A stretch of DNA of 64,000 bases, taken from NCBI RefSeq assembly GCF_900100295.1, contig NZ_FNEV01000004.1, positions 1 to 64,000 of the forward strand. The letters run 5' to 3'. A program made the translations under genes and the position numbers. This document shows, piece after piece, positions 42,345 to 50,824 of this stretch. The stretch comes from Salimicrobium halophilum (GTDB taxonomy: Bacteria > Bacillota > Bacilli > Bacillales > Halobacillaceae). Under the pieces are notes generated by a model. The model was not told the DNA's origin. It did no database searches and worked only from the letters and a program-made list of their open reading frames with translations. The stretch's first letter is position 1; each line of letters opens with the position of its first letter.

Positions 42345-42422
42345 AAAAGAAAACACGTCGTTTTCCGCAGGCACGGCTTAAGATCGTGCTGTTCCTGCTG
42401 GAGTCGACGTGTTTTCTTTAAT
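42345..42422 (+). terminator. Long hairpin terminator after the iron operon
   Basis: AAAGAAAACACGTCG and CGACGTGTTTTCTTT pair over 15 bases. Within the loop a second stem (GCAGG.CACG with CGTG..CCTGC) forms. The length of about 78 bases is above that of an ordinary terminator. Confidence 0.7.
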
Positions 42423-42499
42423 AGGTCCTATTCCATTCGAACGTTCAGAATTGCATCATTACAGCTGGTTTTGTTCCAGGTTCATTTCTACCACTCTTT

Positions 42500-43009
42500 T
42501 TACCAAGGGAGTCCTGTTCCATACATTTCTGCGAGTTCCTTCGATTCCTTGCGCCTCTCTTTCCGCTGTTCATGGCGGATCGCCGCACCTTCATGCAGTC
42601 TCTTCTCCTGAGCCGATTCCGGGTAAACGGAAGGAATGGGAGCAGGACGATTTTCTTCATCAACTGCAACCATAGAGAGAAACGCTGTCGTACATACCTT
42701 TCGTTCTCCGCTCAGAAGATCTTCGGTGATGGCCTTCACGAACACTTCCATCGATGTATTGTGCGTCCATGTCACGAATGCTTCGAGACAAATCGCGTGG
42801 CCTTCGAAGACCGGATGAAGAAAGTCCACCGAGTCGATCGAAGCCGTCACTACCGGCTTCCGGCAGTGTCTGACCGCTGCAATCGCAGCAATATCATCAA
42901 TATAAGCCATCAGTTTTCCGCCGAACAGCGTACCGTGACTATTCGTATCGGGAGGTAAGACGTGAGAATTCTTTACGGTGAAGGAATCCATGCATCGTTT
43001 TGCTTCCAT
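42500..43009 (-). CDS. Acyl-CoA thioesterase, hotdog fold (YkhA type)
   Basis: The 169-residue cytoplasmic enzyme hydrolyses acyl-CoA thioesters. The family core is DTNSHGTLFGGKLMAYIDDI, containing the conserved Asn/His/Gly and active-site Asp, with FLHPVFEGHAICLEAFVTW and MEVFVKA in the sheet. The C-terminal 30 residues are highly charged. ATG 43009 follows AAGAAGGCGAC. It is convergent with the iron operon. Chain-length preference cannot be told. Confidence 0.88.
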   Translation of the reverse strand: MEAKRCMDSFTVKNSHVLPPDTNSHGTLFGGKLMAYIDDIAAIAAVRHCRKPVVTASIDSVDFLHPVFEGHAICLEAFVTWTHNTSMEVFVKAITEDLLSGERKVCTTAFLSMVAVDEENRPAPIPSVYPESAQEKRLHEGAAIRHEQRKERRKESKELAEMYGTGLPW

Positions 43010-43068
43010 GTCGCCTTCTTCCTTTCTATTTGAAACTTCTTCTCTATTATATCACTTTTTCTTCCCAT

Positions 43069-44391
43069 TCACTCGTCGGCAGGAATTGTGATTTCAAAGA
43101 CAGCGCCGCTTCCTTCCTGATTATAAGCGGATATGCTTCCTCCACTCTTTTCAACGATAGCCCGGGAAATAGCAAGACCAAGCCCTGTCTCTCCGTTTTT
43201 CCCTTTTTGGAAGCGCTCGAACAGATGAGGCATAACGTCTTCATCGATCCCATCCCCGTCATCAGCAATACGAATGAGAAATTCCCCGTTCTTCACTACG
43301 GTTATACTCAGATTCGAAGAGGCGTGCCGTAATCCATTACGACCTATGTTCATCAGCGCTTGAAGAAAACGCTCCGGATCGGCCTGGATGTAACCATCGT
43401 TTTTCACATCCACGTTCACCTCGATCCCTTCTTCTTCAGCAAGAGGTAAAAGCCTGTCAGCCGCACGACCGGTCCATTCACTCACTTTCAGACGCTCCGG
43501 ATGATAGATATCTTCGTTGCTGTCCAGCTTGGCAAGCAGGATCATTTCATTGACGATTTTTTTTAGACGATCGATTTCTTCGACCATCACCGTCAGTCCA
43601 CGATCTCTCTTCTCCCCTTCGAACACCCCGTCTTTGATCCCTTCTGCGTACCCCTGGATGGACATAAGAGGTGTCTTCAGTTCATGCGAGGCATTCTGGA
43701 AAAACTGCTGCTGGGAGCGGATGTACCGTTCGAGCTCCCCGGCCATCTGTCTTACGCTCTGCTCCACTTCCTTGATCTCACCCGTAGCACGGACCGGCTG
43801 CACATCACGGAATTGACGCTTCTCGATTTTTTCCACTTCTTTCTTCAGCCGCTCAAGCGGTGTCACCAGTTTTCTTGTGAAAAGATAGCTGATGGCGGCT
43901 GCAAGGAGAAGCCCCAGGATGAAAATAAGCACCATCCGCCAGACAAAGTTCATCTGCACCCCGGCGAGATCCCCGAGTGGCGTCGCCATGACAAGCACCT
44001 GATCTCCTCTCAATTCCTGATCGGTGATTACGTACTGACCATAACCGCTATCCCAAATGTCACTCCCGGCAAGTTCTTCTTCATAACGCTTCACCCAATC
44101 TACAGCTGCTCCCCGGGGCAACGTATAAAACAACAATTCTTCACTGGACTTGTCGAAAAGGAGAAGAGGATAGTTCTGGTCCTGGATGAGGTTTGAGACT
44201 TCCGGCGATTGAAGAAGCCTGTCCGGATCATTCAGTATATCCACGAGCAACTCGGCACGCATCTCAAGCTGGCGTTTTTCATCCATAACAAACAGATCCA
44301 TGATCAACGAGTACAAAACGATTGCCGTCACGGTCATGACTACCAGAATCAGACCTGTAAATGCTGCGTTCAGCTGATGCAGCAGTTTCAT
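43069..44391 (-). CDS. cssS: Sensor histidine kinase, CssS-like
   Basis: The 440-residue kinase has two membrane helices (about 8-30 and 150-172) enclosing an outer sensing domain, a HAMP segment and HisKA (SHELKTPLMSIQGYAEGIKD). The ATPase part has N (NIGRNGLRHASSN) and G boxes (IADDGDGIDEDV, GETGLGLAISRAI). It overlaps the regulator gene by four bases. The pair is divergent from an htrA-type protease gene, the arrangement of B. subtilis cssRS-htrB, which senses misfolded secreted protein. The Css assignment rests on this context. Confidence 0.82.
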   Translation of the reverse strand: MKLLHQLNAAFTGLILVVMTVTAIVLYSLIMDLFVMDEKRQLEMRAELLVDILNDPDRLLQSPEVSNLIQDQNYPLLLFDKSSEELLFYTLPRGAAVDWVKRYEEELAGSDIWDSGYGQYVITDQELRGDQVLVMATPLGDLAGVQMNFVWRMVLIFILGLLLAAAISYLFTRKLVTPLERLKKEVEKIEKRQFRDVQPVRATGEIKEVEQSVRQMAGELERYIRSQQQFFQNASHELKTPLMSIQGYAEGIKDGVFEGEKRDRGLTVMVEEIDRLKKIVNEMILLAKLDSNEDIYHPERLKVSEWTGRAADRLLPLAEEEGIEVNVDVKNDGYIQADPERFLQALMNIGRNGLRHASSNLSITVVKNGEFLIRIADDGDGIDEDVMPHLFERFQKGKNGETGLGLAISRAIVEKSGGSISAYNQEGSGAVFEITIPADE

Positions 44392-45077
44392 GCGTCGCCG
44401 GCCCGAAGTCGGTAGCCGTACCCCCAGACCGTTTCAAGATCGAGATCCGGGAATTTTTTACGGAGACGCTTCATCAAATCATCCACAGCCCGGTCACTTC
44501 CGAAGTAATCATCTCCCCATACGGAGGTCAGAAGCACTTCCCGGGAGAAGGCGCGGTTCTCATGCTCCGCCAATACCCTCAGCATCTCGAATTCCTTCTG
44601 CGTCGTCTCCACTTCTTCTCCTTCATAGAAGGCAAGGCGCTCGGTCACGTTCAATTCAAGGGCGCCCGAAGTGACGATCTCATCTTCGTCCCCCGTCTCC
44701 GGTTTCATCTGCTTCCAACGTTTCACATGCCGCTTCACGCGCGCGACCAGCTCTCGAGGACTAAACGGTTTCGTCAGATAATCATCTCCTCCAAGTTCAA
44801 GGCCGAGTATTTTATCCACTTCTTCATCCTTCGCGGAAATGATGATGATCGGAACTTCCGAATGCTCCCGGATTTTTTTACAGAATTCATAGCCGTCCAT
44901 CCCCGGCAGCATGATATCAAGGACCCATAAATCCGGTTTCGAGGATTCATGGAAGATGTCCCAGGCCGCTTCCGCATTATCGACAGCCTGCACCTCATAT
45001 CCTTCTTTCTCCAAGTAACTTTCTACAATATCACGGATGTTCGCATCATCTTCTACCAACCCGATATAAGCATCCAT
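44388..45077 (-). CDS. cssR: OmpR-family response regulator, CssR-like
   Basis: The 229-residue regulator has a receiver domain (1-120) with acidic pocket VEDD, phospho-acceptor in LWVLDIMLPGMDG and Lys in YLTKPFSPRELVARV. The winged helix (about 135-229) is of OmpR type (FEMLRVLAEHENRAFSREVL, RAVDDLMKRLRKKF). ATG 45077 has AGGAGGTACTTTG upstream; the frame is open to 45185 but that part lies in the shared promoter region. Its likely targets are its own operon and htrA. Confidence 0.84.
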   Translation of the reverse strand: MDAYIGLVEDDANIRDIVESYLEKEGYEVQAVDNAEAAWDIFHESSKPDLWVLDIMLPGMDGYEFCKKIREHSEVPIIIISAKDEEVDKILGLELGGDDYLTKPFSPRELVARVKRHVKRWKQMKPETGDEDEIVTSGALELNVTERLAFYEGEEVETTQKEFEMLRVLAEHENRAFSREVLLTSVWGDDYFGSDRAVDDLMKRLRKKFPDLDLETVWGYGYRLRAGDA

Positions 45078-45213
45078 CAAAGTACCTCCTGTATTTACAC
45101 ATTTTTGCCGTAAATGGTCCAAACGTTTCCCATACGTATTTTTTATAATAAGCATTGTAAGGTTATCAGACCGATGTACACACATTGTAACAGAAAGGAG
45201 TCACGATCGAACG
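45078..45213. promoter_or_regulatory. Divergent cssR/htrA control region with CATTGTAA repeats
   Basis: CATTGTAA occurs at 45153-45160 and 45183-45190, 30 bases apart, in direct orientation. TATAAT (45144-45149) is a candidate -10. The direct repeats, three helical turns apart, are candidates for the binding site of an OmpR-type regulator; I do not know the CssR consensus well enough to call it. Confidence 0.45.
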
Positions 45214-46362
45214 ATGAAACTCTTTAAACGAAACGTCAATGATACAGGAAACAGCAAACGAAACGGGTTCGCATTCAGCGTATTCGGAGCAATCGTAGCC
45301 GTCTTTATCGTTACTGCCATATTTCAATCCCAGGGAATCAAAATCAATATAGAAACGAATCCTGAAACAGCTCAGGCAAACCCTCTGACCGTCGAAAACA
45401 CAGAAAAGAATACGACGGACGCTATACAGGCAGCCCAGGAAACAGTCGTCGGTGTCAGTTCCATCAAGGAAACGCCGCGTGGTAGTCAAAATGCCGGTAC
45501 AGGATCCGGGGTCATCTACAAGAAAGACGGAAATCAGGCATATGTCGTGACGAACCATCACGTCATAGAAAATGCTTCCGAGCTCGAAGTCACCATGAGT
45601 GACGGAACGAAAGTAGATGCAGAATTGCAGGGAAGTGACCCTCTTACGGATCTGGCCGTTTTACAAATAGATGCAGAAAACGTCGGGAAAGTTGCCGATT
45701 TTGCGAACAGTGACAATGTAGAGGTTGGCCAGACTGCTATTGCAATCGGTAACCCACTCGGCATGGATTTTGCAGGATCTGTAACGAAGGGTATCGTCAG
45801 CGGATTGGATCGTAACGTTCCTGTCGATCTCAACGGAGACAGCAAGCCTGACTGGCAGACGACAGTCATGCAGACCGATGCAGCCATCAACCCTGGAAAC
45901 AGCGGGGGAGCGCTCATCAACAAGAACGGTAAAATCATCGGTATCAACTCGATGAAAATCGCAAAAGCGGAAGTAGAAGGCATCGGATTCGCCATTCCGG
46001 CAGAAACCGTGACATCCATCACCGCAGAACTTGAGTCCAAAGGAGAAGTCGAACGTCCTTATATCGGCGTATCCCTTTATGACTTATCTCAACTACCGGC
46101 ACGCGCTGTTCAGGAATTGAATATCCCTGAAAACGTAGAAGGCGGCGTCATTGTCGGAGAAACAGCCCAGAACACTCCTGCCGCTGAAGCAGGACTGAAG
46201 CAGAATGATGTGATTACAAAAATTGACGGAGAACAAATCAACTCGACCCTTGATTTGAGACAGTATCTCTATGAAGACGCAAAAGCCGGGGACGAAGCTA
46301 CACTGACCGTCTTCAGAAATGGCGAGCAGCAGGAAGTTACCCTGACACTTTCAGAACAATAA
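45214..46362 (+). CDS. htrB: Membrane-anchored HtrA/DegP-like serine protease
   Basis: The 382-residue protein has a cytoplasmic start, one membrane anchor (about 20-42), a trypsin-like domain and one C-terminal PDZ domain (about 275-375). The catalytic triad is seen in VVTNHHVIEN (His), LTDLAVLQID (Asp) and NPGNSGGALI (Ser). It degrades or refolds misfolded proteins at the outer face. ATG 45214 follows AAAGGAGTC. Its divergent neighbours are cssRS. Choice between htrA and htrB naming is by context only. Confidence 0.9.
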   Translation: MKLFKRNVNDTGNSKRNGFAFSVFGAIVAVFIVTAIFQSQGIKINIETNPETAQANPLTVENTEKNTTDAIQAAQETVVGVSSIKETPRGSQNAGTGSGVIYKKDGNQAYVVTNHHVIENASELEVTMSDGTKVDAELQGSDPLTDLAVLQIDAENVGKVADFANSDNVEVGQTAIAIGNPLGMDFAGSVTKGIVSGLDRNVPVDLNGDSKPDWQTTVMQTDAAINPGNSGGALINKNGKIIGINSMKIAKAEVEGIGFAIPAETVTSITAELESKGEVERPYIGVSLYDLSQLPARAVQELNIPENVEGGVIVGETAQNTPAAEAGLKQNDVITKIDGEQINSTLDLRQYLYEDAKAGDEATLTVFRNGEQQEVTLTLSEQ

Positions 46363-46364
46363 AG

Positions 46365-46552
46365 AAATGCGGAGACACCCCGCGTGGAGGCGGAATTCCC
46401 TCCACGAACACCGGTCCTTAAAAGGCCGGTGCCGCGGCTCCTCTGCCGCTCCCTATTCCCCAATAGGAAAAGAGACGACGGAAAGATAAAAGAATTTCCT
46501 GAAAGACCCGCAGCACTCACTGCGGCAGATCCAAACCTTTAACCTCTCTTTG
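46365..46552 (+). ncRNA. Run of adjacent hairpins downstream of htrB, candidate small RNA
   Basis: The segment starts with a remnant of the palindromic repeat (GAAATGCGGAGACACCCCGC, 46366-46385). Then come CGTGGAGG/CCTCCACG, CACCGG/CCGGTG, CCTATT/AATAGG and CCGCAG/CTGCGG hairpins, ending in a Rho-independent terminator at 46554. It contains no convincing gene. It may be a structured 3' region of the htrB transcript or an independent RNA; no separate promoter is evident. Confidence 0.4.
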
Positions 46553-46553
46553 C

Positions 46554-46592
46554 AAGCGGAGCACCTTGATGGGTGTTCCGCTTGTTTTTTTA
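46554..46592 (+). terminator. Terminator after the htrB 3' hairpin region
   Basis: AAGCGGAGCACC and GGGTGTTCCGCTT form a 12-base stem with one or two mismatches, followed by GTTTTTTT. Confidence 0.85.
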
Positions 46593-46614
46593 TAGAGAAA
46601 TCAGGGAAAACGAA

Positions 46615-46713
46615 GGTATGCGACATTATTGAATGGATGAAGGAAGAAACTGTACCATAAAATAAGCTATGCCTTATTCTTCTGTGGGAAATAGCACGAA
46701 TTCGTCGCATACC
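46615..46713. repeat. Second repeat family: 99-bp element with perfect terminal inverted repeats
   Basis: GGTATGCGAC (46615-46624) and GTCGCATACC (46704-46713) are perfect inverted copies. The inside carries TTATTCTTCTGTG...GAATTCGTCGCAT, similar to the element at 30912. It has no coding capacity. No target-site duplication is obvious. The remainder of the gap up to 46817 holds a hairpin (ACATTTTCACA with GTGAAAAAAATGT). Confidence 0.6.
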
Positions 46714-46817
46714 AAATCTTATAAGACATTTTCACACGAAAGCGGTGAAAAAAATGTCCTATACCTCATGAAAGTCTTTGCACTACTACTCACTTACTGA
46801 TAGAAAGGAGCTTTCCC

Positions 46818-47051
46818 ATGCATCAAAGAAACATGATTCTTGCTTACGTTCTATGGTTCTTCCTTGGCCAATTGGGTATCCATAGATTCTACACCGGAAG
46901 GACCGGATCCGGAATTGCACAGCTGGTCCTCGGCGTATTCGGATGGGCGACATCCGGCATCCTGATCGGATGGTTCCCGCTGGCCCTCTTATGGATCTGG
47001 CTCTTCATCGACATCTTCCTCATCCCTGGCATGTGCAAAAATCCAAAATAA
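46818..47051 (+). CDS. TM2 domain membrane protein
   Basis: This 77-residue protein has two membrane helices joined by a short turn. The TM2 signature is seen in AYVLWFFLGQLGIHRFYTGR and in LWIWLFIDIFLIPGM. ATG 46818 follows AGAAAGGAGC. TM2 proteins are widespread and of unclear function in bacteria. It is a single gene ending in a bidirectional terminator shared with the cardiolipin synthase gene. Confidence 0.88.
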   Translation: MHQRNMILAYVLWFFLGQLGIHRFYTGRTGSGIAQLVLGVFGWATSGILIGWFPLALLWIWLFIDIFLIPGMCKNPK

Positions 47052-47054
47052 ACG

Positions 47055-47100
47055 TAAAAACGTGTCCTCTCCACTTTCACAGGGAGAAGACACGTTTTTT
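47055..47100. terminator. Bidirectional terminator between TM2 and cls genes
   Basis: AAAAACGTGTC and GACACGTTTTTT pair around an inner TCTCC/GGGAGA stem. A-run and T-run flank both sides. Confidence 0.85.
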
Positions 47101-47104
47101 GTGT

Positions 47105-48556
47105 TCAAAGAATAGGGGACAAAAGCCTCGCCACCGCCTCTTTGAATCGGATCCACAGCGAACGATCCTGATACATTTTGTACGTGAGCTCTGTAGACAG
47201 GACGCTATCCTCGAGGAACCGCTCGGTCAAGGTCTCTCCTAATCCAGGGTCATACAGGAAGGCATTCACTTCAAAATTGAGACGGAAACTTCGCACATCG
47301 ATATTCGCCGTCCCGACGGAAGAGATCAGACCGTCTGCGACAATCGTTTTGGCATGAAGAAAACCGTTCTGATAGATGTACACCTTCGCACCCGCGAAAA
47401 GCAGATCCCCGACATTCGAATAAGTCGCCCAGTACACGAAAGGATGATCCGGTTTATTCGGTATCATCACGCGCACATCCACTCCGGACAGAGCAGCGAT
47501 CCGTACAGCGTCGAGCAGACTGTCATCCGGGATGAAATAAGGGGTCTGGATATAAACATAGTCCTTGGCTGAAAGGATCGTTTTTATATATCCGTGCTTA
47601 ATCTGTTCCCACTCGGAATCCGGACCGCTTGAAACAATCTGCACGCCGGAGTCCCCGGGTTCTTCATCACCGAAGGGTGGATAAAGGCTTTCATCATACA
47701 AAATATCCCGCTTCGATGCTTGATTCCAGTCCAGGATGAATCTCGTCTGCATGTTGTGGACGGCACTGCCGACGACGCGCAAATGAGTGTCGCGCCAATA
47801 CCCGAACCTCGCGCTTTTTCCTAAATATTCATCGCCTATGTTAAACCCGCCGATATAGCCGACTTTCCCGTCGATGATGGCAAGCTTCCGGTGGTTCCGG
47901 TAATTGATTTTCATGTTGAGCTTCGGAATCAGTGGAGGGAAGAAGGACTCCACTTTCACTCCCGCCCGTTTCATCTCTTTGATATACGAACGGCTCAACA
48001 CCCTCGATCCCATATCATCATACAGGAACTTCACCGTTACGCCTTCTTTCGCTTTCCTTTTCAAAACCTCAGCCAGTCGATTGCCCAACTGATCATGACG
48101 CACTATGTAATAAAGAAGATGGATATGATTTTCCGCATTTTCGATATCCTGGATCAATGCGTGGAATTTCTTCTCCCCATCCGTAAAGAGTTCCAATTGA
48201 TTATCCTGGGTAAGCACCGCATCATTATTCTTCAAATGCATGTAAATCAAATCTTCATAGGGCTCGAGCTGCTTATACTTCAGTTCAAGTTCCCCGTTTT
48301 CAATGGATCTCAGTTGATCCTGCACAGCTGCAAGAAGCCCGAGGCGTGCCTTTTTGTCCCAGGTGAATATTTCTTTATTGCTTAACCGACGCCCGAAAAC
48401 GAGATACAAAATAAAGCCCGCTACCGGTACGAATAGCAGGACCATCAGCCAGGCCCACGTTGCGCTGGCATCTCTTCTTTCCAGGAAAATGATCGTGAAT
48501 CCAAGCAGAACGTTCAATATGATGATGATCGTTACAAAATAAGGAATGAATTCCAC
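47105..48556 (-). CDS. cls: Cardiolipin synthase
   Basis: The 483-residue membrane enzyme joins two phosphatidylglycerol molecules into cardiolipin. Two N-terminal membrane helices (about 5-55) are followed by two phospholipase-D motifs, NHRKLAIIDGKVGYIGGFNI and FLHAKTIVADGLISSVGTAN. A GTG at 48556 is favoured because GAGGAAG is eight bases upstream; the GTG at 48565 would sit on that site. Cardiolipin is associated with salt adaptation in halotolerant Bacillaceae. Confidence 0.93.
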   Translation of the reverse strand: MEFIPYFVTIIIILNVLLGFTIIFLERRDASATWAWLMVLLFVPVAGFILYLVFGRRLSNKEIFTWDKKARLGLLAAVQDQLRSIENGELELKYKQLEPYEDLIYMHLKNNDAVLTQDNQLELFTDGEKKFHALIQDIENAENHIHLLYYIVRHDQLGNRLAEVLKRKAKEGVTVKFLYDDMGSRVLSRSYIKEMKRAGVKVESFFPPLIPKLNMKINYRNHRKLAIIDGKVGYIGGFNIGDEYLGKSARFGYWRDTHLRVVGSAVHNMQTRFILDWNQASKRDILYDESLYPPFGDEEPGDSGVQIVSSGPDSEWEQIKHGYIKTILSAKDYVYIQTPYFIPDDSLLDAVRIAALSGVDVRVMIPNKPDHPFVYWATYSNVGDLLFAGAKVYIYQNGFLHAKTIVADGLISSVGTANIDVRSFRLNFEVNAFLYDPGLGETLTERFLEDSVLSTELTYKMYQDRSLWIRFKEAVARLLSPIL

Positions 48557-48609
48557 GTCCGCCACTTCCTCTTTTTATGAGTCTTTCTTACCTACTATAG
48601 CACACGGAT

Positions 48610-48650
48610 TTTTAAAAAGACAAAGAAGCAGAGCCGCTCCTCTGCTTCTA
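48610..48650 (-). terminator. niaR terminator
   Basis: AGAAGCAGAG and CTCTGCTTCT form a ten-base stem; the minus strand continues with TTGTCTTTTT. Confidence 0.8.
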
Positions 48651-49184
48651 CTTCATGAGAATGCCTTTCTCTTCCAATTCGCGGACAGCTTCGTGCAGGG
48701 CGTCCTCGCGGTCTGCAGCGATCTCATGGGTGTGCACCCCATCTGTCAATTCCAGAAGATAAGAGGCGTTCGAAGCATTCACCTGTTCCATGAAACGTTC
48801 CACGTCACGACGATTCCCCAAATGAAGCTCAGCTTTCAGATCGCCGTAGACCGGGTGTTCAATGACGACGTTCTGGACATATACCCCGTGGTCGACGAGA
48901 ATCTCAAGTTCATCCTTCGTTTCCAGGCGATTATGGCAGCACACAATCGTCTTTCTGTAAGGAAAACCTTTCTTTTCTTCTCTCATATACAGGTATCCCT
49001 GGCTGGTGGCGATAATCGGCTCTCCGCCCGCCTTCAAAAGTGAAACATCCGCTACAATCACCTGTCTCGTCACGCTCATTTCTTCTGCCAGGGATTTTCC
49101 CGTAATAGGAGCAGAGGAATCTTTCAATTTTCGTAAAATTTCTCCCCGACGCTCCGAGGACTTGAGCTTCTTTTCCTGGGTCAT
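48648..49184 (-). CDS. niaR: Transcription repressor NiaR (YrxA), niacin-responsive
   Basis: The 178-residue protein has an N-terminal HTH (about 10-65, ITGKSLAEEMSVTRQVIVAD) and a C-terminal 3H domain (about 75-175) with the three named histidines in VIEHPVYGDLKAELHLGNRR and TDGVHTHEIA. In Bacillus it represses NAD synthesis and niacin uptake genes when niacin is present. No nad gene is nearby, so it acts at a distance. ATG 49184 follows AGAGGTG. Confidence 0.9.
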   Translation of the reverse strand: MTQEKKLKSSERRGEILRKLKDSSAPITGKSLAEEMSVTRQVIVADVSLLKAGGEPIIATSQGYLYMREEKKGFPYRKTIVCCHNRLETKDELEILVDHGVYVQNVVIEHPVYGDLKAELHLGNRRDVERFMEQVNASNASYLLELTDGVHTHEIAADREDALHEAVRELEEKGILMK

Positions 49185-49281
49185 CTATCGGCACCTCTTT
49201 TTCTTATCATTTGTTCCTATTTTACCATATTTTACGCATAGAACGGTTGCAAATTAACAAGGAAGACGGCCCAAGCGTACA

Positions 49282-50730
49282 TTACAACTTCGAATCTATC
49301 TCTATCGGAGCAAGCTCCCATTTCTTCACATGAAACGTTGACGTACCAAGGGATGTGAAGGCCAGGTCAGTGAGTGCCGCATCTGCAAAAATCCTTGATG
49401 TAAATACCTCTTCCCCTTCGTTCACAAACACTTCAAAGGAGGAGTAATCGAAGAACATACGCAGGGACTTAAGCGGCTTATCGAGCTGGACATGCCGGAA
49501 CTGTGTCTTCTCCGCATCTTCCGGATGAGGACGCGACAACGTTAACAGGTTCCTCGATTTCTTATAGGAGAGAGAAGCTTCATGATAAAGCTCGATTGCC
49601 CACATATCACCGATTTCTTCAAAGTCGATAGCCACTTCCATCACACGACCACCTACATCCTCCACTTCCCGCTGATCGTTTTCGATTGTCTCGGTCCGCT
49701 CCACAGGAATTTCGGAGGTTCTCCACGCCTTCGTTTCCATTATAGGCGTCTGAACGATCCTCTCCCCATTCCACGTCAATTCTCTCGGAATCGTCCAGCT
49801 GTGGATCCATTGATTGGCAACGGTAGGATGTGCCTCTTCGTATTGGTCCGGTACTCCCATCCAGCCGATCATGATGCGACGCCCATCCGCCTCGAACGTC
49901 TGCGGTGCATAAAATTCGAAGCCGTGGTCGAGTTCATGGAAATCTCCTCGCTCCCATCGATCCCCTTTCGTTCTTCCGATAACGTACCCCGACTGATAGA
50001 CGTTATGAAAATGGATGTCGTCCGGTTCTATCCCCTGCGGGCTGAAAAGCAGAATGTCCAGACCATCCAGCCTGAAGAAGTCCGGGCATTCCCACATATA
50101 TCCTTCCTCATCCCCCGCTTCCGCCAGACGCTTCATGTACGTCCATTGCTGAAGATCTTCTGAAGTATAAAGAAGAACAGCTCCGCGCCTATCTTCCGTC
50201 TGCGCACCGACGACCATGTACCATGTATCGCCCTCTTTCCAGACTTTCGGATCACGGAAATGGGGAGTGATCCCTTCAGGTTTCTCGATCAGCACCCCCT
50301 GCTTCCGGAAAGAGTTCCCATCTTCTGAAACGGCAGCTGTCTGATATTCTTCAAGGATGTCTCCGTTTTCTTCTGTGTTACCGGTATAAAAGAGATATAG
50401 CTTTCCATCCTCTTCAACAGCACTTCCTGAGAAACAGCCGTCTTTGTCGTACCACTCTGTCGGGACAAGAGCCGGTTCTTCGAGCGTATAGTTGACGAAA
50501 TCTTTCGTATGGTAGTGGCCCCATACCTTTGTTCCATGCCCAGGCTGAAACGGACTCCATTGGAAGAATAGATGATAATCCTCTCCCCATTTGATCAGAC
50601 CGTTCGGATCGTTGATCAGGCCGACAGGTGCCATCAGATGATAGGCCTGACGGTGGGGGTCATTCTCCACGGTTTCCTTTTGCTTATGTACTTCATCTCT
50701 GATCGCTTTCCTAAGTTCCTGTTCCTCCAT
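49282..50730 (-). CDS. sacA: Sucrose-6-phosphate hydrolase (GH32)
   Basis: The 482-residue enzyme splits sucrose-6-phosphate into glucose-6-phosphate and fructose. GH32 catalytic blocks are present: GLINDPNGLI (nucleophile Asp), HFRDPKVWKE and MWECPDFFRL (acid/base Glu). The C-terminal beta-sandwich follows (about 345-482). ATG 50730 has AAAAGGAGTGG upstream. No sucrose PTS gene or sacT-type regulator is nearby; a half operator (AACGGTTGCAAAT at 49243) lies beyond its 3' end. Its substrate may be non-phosphorylated sucrose if uptake is not by PTS. Confidence 0.9.
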   Translation of the reverse strand: MEEQELRKAIRDEVHKQKETVENDPHRQAYHLMAPVGLINDPNGLIKWGEDYHLFFQWSPFQPGHGTKVWGHYHTKDFVNYTLEEPALVPTEWYDKDGCFSGSAVEEDGKLYLFYTGNTEENGDILEEYQTAAVSEDGNSFRKQGVLIEKPEGITPHFRDPKVWKEGDTWYMVVGAQTEDRRGAVLLYTSEDLQQWTYMKRLAEAGDEEGYMWECPDFFRLDGLDILLFSPQGIEPDDIHFHNVYQSGYVIGRTKGDRWERGDFHELDHGFEFYAPQTFEADGRRIMIGWMGVPDQYEEAHPTVANQWIHSWTIPRELTWNGERIVQTPIMETKAWRTSEIPVERTETIENDQREVEDVGGRVMEVAIDFEEIGDMWAIELYHEASLSYKKSRNLLTLSRPHPEDAEKTQFRHVQLDKPLKSLRMFFDYSSFEVFVNEGEEVFTSRIFADAALTDLAFTSLGTSTFHVKKWELAPIEIDSKL

Positions 50731-50774
50731 AGCTATCCACTCCTTTTCCTGACTTATCCCGTGTCTATCTTTTC

Positions 50775-50808
50775 AAAAAAAGCCCGGAAATCGTTCTCCC
50801 GGGCTTCC
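50775..50808 (-). terminator. Terminator of the EIIA gene
   Basis: AAGCCCGG and TCCGGGCTT enclose GAGAACGATT, followed by five further T on the minus strand. Confidence 0.85.
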
Positions 50809-50824
50809 TGAACATCATTCACTT

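Noticed and set aside
46365-46385. Start of a full palindromic repeat after htrB
   Set aside because: Only about 20 bases resemble the left end; the rest of the region forms unrelated hairpins, so it is called a remnant.
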